Shown one piece after another: positions 61,896-64,000 of a stretch of DNA of 64,000 nucleotides (position 1 is the first letter of the stretch; the number at the start of each line of letters is the position of its first letter). The DNA comes from Lacibacter sediminis. GTDB taxonomy: Bacteria; Bacteroidota; Bacteroidia; Chitinophagales; Chitinophagaceae. Under the pieces are notes generated by a model. That model was not told where the DNA came from. It ran no database searches and worked only from the letters and a program-made list of their open reading frames with translations. The stretch covers positions 930,001 to 994,000 of the forward strand of contig NZ_CP060007.1 in assembly GCF_014168535.1 (NCBI RefSeq), read 5' to 3'. A program made the position numbers and the translations under genes.

Positions 61896-61967
61896 ATAGA
61901 ATACAGAATTTAGAATAAAACAGATAATGGGTTTGTTTTTTCTTCTATCTTCTCTATTCTGAATTCT
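61896..61967. repeat. Degenerate inverted repeat between crcB and DUF4878 lipoprotein gene
   Basis: A block reading AGAATACAGAATTTAGA is roughly the inverse of TCTATTCTGAATTCTT about 35 bp downstream. Such AGAATTCAGAA-like intergenic repeats are common in related genomes. It may act as a processing or terminator structure. Confidence 0.4.
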
Positions 61968-62369
61968 TTACAGGTTCCCGGTAAACGTATAGTTGAAATC
62001 AACCTGCCATAAACCATTACGCTTGATCACCTTCACCGGCATTTGTTTCTTTTTGTAAGAGTTGGAATAGTTTACGATCACGACAGTGTCGCTTACATTA
62101 TCAACTGAATGAATAATGATGGATGAGCCTTTATAACCTTCCTTATCTTTCTTGCTCATTTCATCTTTGTATTTTTTTTCGATGAGATCGAGCTCATATA
62201 AATTCAAACTGTCTTTGATCATCAGTTGTCTTGCCCAATCGTAATCACCATCCAGTGAGCTGCGGATAAATTCACGGGCTGTATCCAATGCTTCAGTTGG
62301 GCGTTCACGTTCCTGCTGGCAGGAAACGATGGTTACAATAACAGCGAATAAAAAAAGAATTCTCTTCAT
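61968..62369 (-). CDS. DUF4878-like small lipoprotein
   Basis: A 133-residue lipoprotein with lipobox 'VIVTIVSC'. The remainder matches a DUF4878/NTF2-like fold: 'EALDTAREFIRSSLDGDYDWARQLM', 'NVSDTVVIVNYSNSYKKKQMPVKVIKRNGLWQVDFNY'. The family is common in Bacteroidota and its function is unknown. Monocistronic, 89 bp from crcB. Confidence 0.86.
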   Translation of the reverse strand: MKRILFLFAVIVTIVSCQQERERPTEALDTAREFIRSSLDGDYDWARQLMIKDSLNLYELDLIEKKYKDEMSKKDKEGYKGSSIIIHSVDNVSDTVVIVNYSNSYKKKQMPVKVIKRNGLWQVDFNYTFTGNL

Positions 62370-62419
62370 GTGCCCAAATGTACAAAAGGGATTGATTTGA
62401 GGAACAGTTTTAACAAGGA

Positions 62420-62507
62420 CATAGATTCACAGATGACACTGATGCGGCAGTTAGTACAGATTTTCTTGGCCAATCTGCGAAAATCTTTTCAATCCGTGTT
62501 ATCTATG
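62420..62507. repeat. Dispersed intergenic palindromic element
   Basis: CATAGAT (62420-62426) is inverted at ATCTATG (62501-62507), enclosing further inverted matches such as CAGATT/AATCTG (62457-62462 and 62472-62477). Sequence of the 'CACAGAT...AATCCGTGTTATC' type is a common REP-like repeat in Bacteroidota. Confidence 0.5.
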
Positions 62508-62521
62508 ACTACATAAAAAAA

Positions 62522-62547
62522 ATCCCGTCTCATTGCTGAAACGGGAT
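62522..62547 (-). terminator. Rho-independent terminator after phoH
   Basis: A 7-bp stem ATCCCGT/ACGGGAT (62522-62528 and 62541-62547), followed on the minus strand by a run of seven or more T. It lies 100 bp after the phoH stop. Confidence 0.75.
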
Positions 62548-62646
62548 GCGGTTGTACTACTACGCTTATTCAGGGTTGTTAAAATGATCAATTCTAATAA
62601 ATAAGCTTCGTAGCACTTGTATATGCTGCGGTGTAAGTACGCTCTT

Positions 62647-63636
62647 TTAACGACGGTGGTAGCTGTTTGGCTGCTCCTGGTCGATCTTATGATCTTTGTC
62701 GTAAGCCCTGATGATGGCTTTCACCAAACGGTGACGAACCACATCTTCTTCATCGAGCTCAATATGACTGATCCCATCGATGTTCTTTAAAATGCGGATA
62801 CCTTTTTCCAAACCACTGCGTTGGTTCTTTGGCAGATCCACCTGCGTCATATCACCTGTAATGATGGCCTTTGCATTGGCACCAATACGTGTGAGGAACA
62901 TTTTCAACTGAAGGTCAGTTGTATTCTGTGCCTCATCCAAAATGATGAACGCATTATCCAACGTACGGCCACGCATATAAGCCAGTGGTGCAATTTCAAT
63001 TACACGTGTACTCATATAGTAACCAAGTTTATCCGCAGGGATCATATCGTCCAATGCATCATATAACGGACGCAGATATGGATCGATCTTTTCTTTGAGA
63101 TCACCGGGAAGGAAACCAAGACTTTCACCAGCTTCAACAGCAGGACGTGTGAGAATGATCTTCTTTACCAGCTTGTTCTTTAATGCACGTACTGCAAGTG
63201 CAACAGCAGTATAGGTTTTACCTGTACCTGCAGGGCCAATGGCGAATACGATATCATTTTTGTCAATTGCACCCACCATCCGTTTCTGGTTTTGTGTGCG
63301 TGCACGAACAGTTTTACCATTGGGACCAAAAACAAGAACTTCGCTTGGGTTTCGTTCCACAAAGGCATCAACTGTTTCCTGGTCGTCGCCGCCGAGGATC
63401 TGTTCAAGATAATTTTCGCTGAGCTGTCCGTTACGTTCTAAGTATGCAATGAGGAGATCAATTTTTTCTTTTGCCTGATCTACCTGTTCGGGGCTGCCAC
63501 TTAATTTGATTTGTGTGCCACGTGATAAAATTTTTAAGAGTGGAAACTTTTTCTTGAGGATGTCTAATTTACCGTTGTTAACGCCAAAAAATTCAATCGG
63601 GTTAACGGTTTCGAGGTTAATGATCGTTTCAGTCAA
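62647..63636 (-). CDS. phoH: PhoH-family ATPase
   Basis: A 329-residue protein of the PhoH/YbeZ family. The N-terminal KH-like region (about 10-70) is followed by the P-loop domain with Walker A GPAGTGKT (134-141), 'LTRPAVEAGESLGFLPGDLKEKIDPYLRPLYDAL', Walker B 'FIILDEAQN' (230-238) and 'TGDMTQVDLP'. The PhoH/YbeZ family functions in ribosome biogenesis and RNA turnover, often with YbeY. ybeY is not next to it here. Confidence 0.94.
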   Translation of the reverse strand: MTETIINLETVNPIEFFGVNNGKLDILKKKFPLLKILSRGTQIKLSGSPEQVDQAKEKIDLLIAYLERNGQLSENYLEQILGGDDQETVDAFVERNPSEVLVFGPNGKTVRARTQNQKRMVGAIDKNDIVFAIGPAGTGKTYTAVALAVRALKNKLVKKIILTRPAVEAGESLGFLPGDLKEKIDPYLRPLYDALDDMIPADKLGYYMSTRVIEIAPLAYMRGRTLDNAFIILDEAQNTTDLQLKMFLTRIGANAKAIITGDMTQVDLPKNQRSGLEKGIRILKNIDGISHIELDEEDVVRHRLVKAIIRAYDKDHKIDQEQPNSYHRR

Positions 63637-64000
63637 AGTTTTTTCAGTTTAGCGGCCGGTACCGGAATTAGTGTACTACGTTGCGCAGGCGTAGTAAAGA
63701 TTTCAGCACCAAACCATGTTCACAATAAGTATCATTTGGGCAACGATACTTCTAACCCTTCCATCTGTTACCAATATTAATCATTGAAAACAGATTTTCA
63801 TAAAGGTACTTATTCACAGGATGTGGAAACGTTAACAGTTGATGAAAACTATTTTTCGATAAGTAAGATGAAGCGTTGCTGCAACTCCACAGATCTTTTT
63901 TTCGTAAGTAATCAGTGGCCGAAACACAAGCAGAATAGAAAAAAACCGATCGCTTTCTGTTTACGGTACTATTTATGTTCTTATAATTTTGATTAATAGG
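63637..64000. other. Non-coding stretch at window end
   Basis: No convincing gene. It holds two short stem-loops: CCGGTACCGG (63656-63665), and TACTACG/CGTAGTA (63674-63680 with 63690-63696). A TGAAAA/TTTTCA hairpin (63785-63800) and one DnaA-box-like TTATTCACA (63810-63818) follow. The 70-codon frame at 63784-63996 is composition-poor and probably spurious. Confidence 0.4.

Noticed and set aside
61879..61967. Fluoride riboswitch upstream of crcB
   Set aside because: I looked for the crcB-motif aptamer words and did not find them. The region instead has AGAATTCAGAA-type repeats.
63784..63996. 70-codon frame at the window end
   Set aside because: Low-complexity, no initiation context, no recognisable domain. 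It is probably a chance frame in non-coding DNA.
1..64000. CRISPR arrays, tRNA or rRNA genes, insertion sequences
   Set aside because: I saw no regularly spaced identical repeats, no cloverleaf-like intergenic stretch and no transposase. Short repeats found are intergenic palindromes or coding repeats.

Overview
The window looks like a chromosomal segment of a Bacteroidota bacterium, most likely family Chitinophagaceae. The evidence is a complete SprA-type type IX secretion (T9SS) translocon, a T9SS cargo protein with a C-terminal sorting domain, many PKD-domain lipoproteins, and Bacteroidota-restricted small families (DUF2795, DUF5683). AT-rich intergenic DNA carries TTTG-N19/20-TAnnTTTG promoters of the Bacteroidota type. 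I see no rRNA, tRNA, CRISPR array, transposase or prophage. Nearly all of the sequence is ordinary chromosome.

Layout. 0-3 kb: a PKD/kelch lipoprotein converging on fabH. 3.3-11.2 kb: ruvA and the giant sprA. 11.3-18.2 kb: housekeeping and small genes (GNAT, fabI, SemiSWEET, VOC protein, DUF2795, two ABC ATPases without permeases, cobalamin adenosyltransferase, gatC, mgtE, SET protein). 18.4-23.7 kb: T9SS cargo, an AlkD-like protein with a gamma-glutamyltransferase-family enzyme, a 4-helix-bundle sensor-like membrane protein and a guanine deaminase-like enzyme. 23.8-31 kb: aconitase, PspC protein, a tandem pair of AraC-type regulators, a 300-bp non-coding stretch ending in a strong terminator, an outer-membrane barrel and kdsA. 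30.7-35 kb: an accessory lipoprotein island with paralogous PKD lipoproteins, a stand-alone copy of one C-terminal domain, a DUF5602-like lipoprotein and a truncated lipoprotein. 35.2-40.9 kb: two near-duplicate LytS-type kinases, one LytTR regulator and a TonB-dependent receptor. 41-53.9 kb: threonine dehydrogenase, TlpA-like protein, icd, AraC regulator with membrane protein, TMEM175-like channel, serine hydrolase, DUF1905/YdeI protein, phosphoesterase, acylphosphatase and Rrf2. 53.9-63.6 kb: a long minus-strand series (phoH, DUF4878 lipoprotein, crcB, glycine-rich domain protein, parB, DUF5683, dapB, two TPR histidine kinases, NarL-type regulator).

How the genes work together. sprA, the sorting-domain protein and the many exported lipoproteins belong to the envelope and secretion machinery. 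acn and icd supply consecutive TCA steps, fabH and fabI belong to fatty-acid synthesis, and kdsA and dapB feed envelope precursors. The most interesting regulatory theme is that two unrelated signalling loci, 35.2-38.3 kb and 53.9-58.3 kb, each pair two paralogous kinases with a single response regulator. The first lies directly upstream of a TonB-dependent receptor. The most interesting structural theme is the 30.7-35 kb island, where lipoproteins share signal peptides, a Cys-rich tract after the lipobox and upstream DNA. One of them ends in a seven-repeat propeller-like domain.
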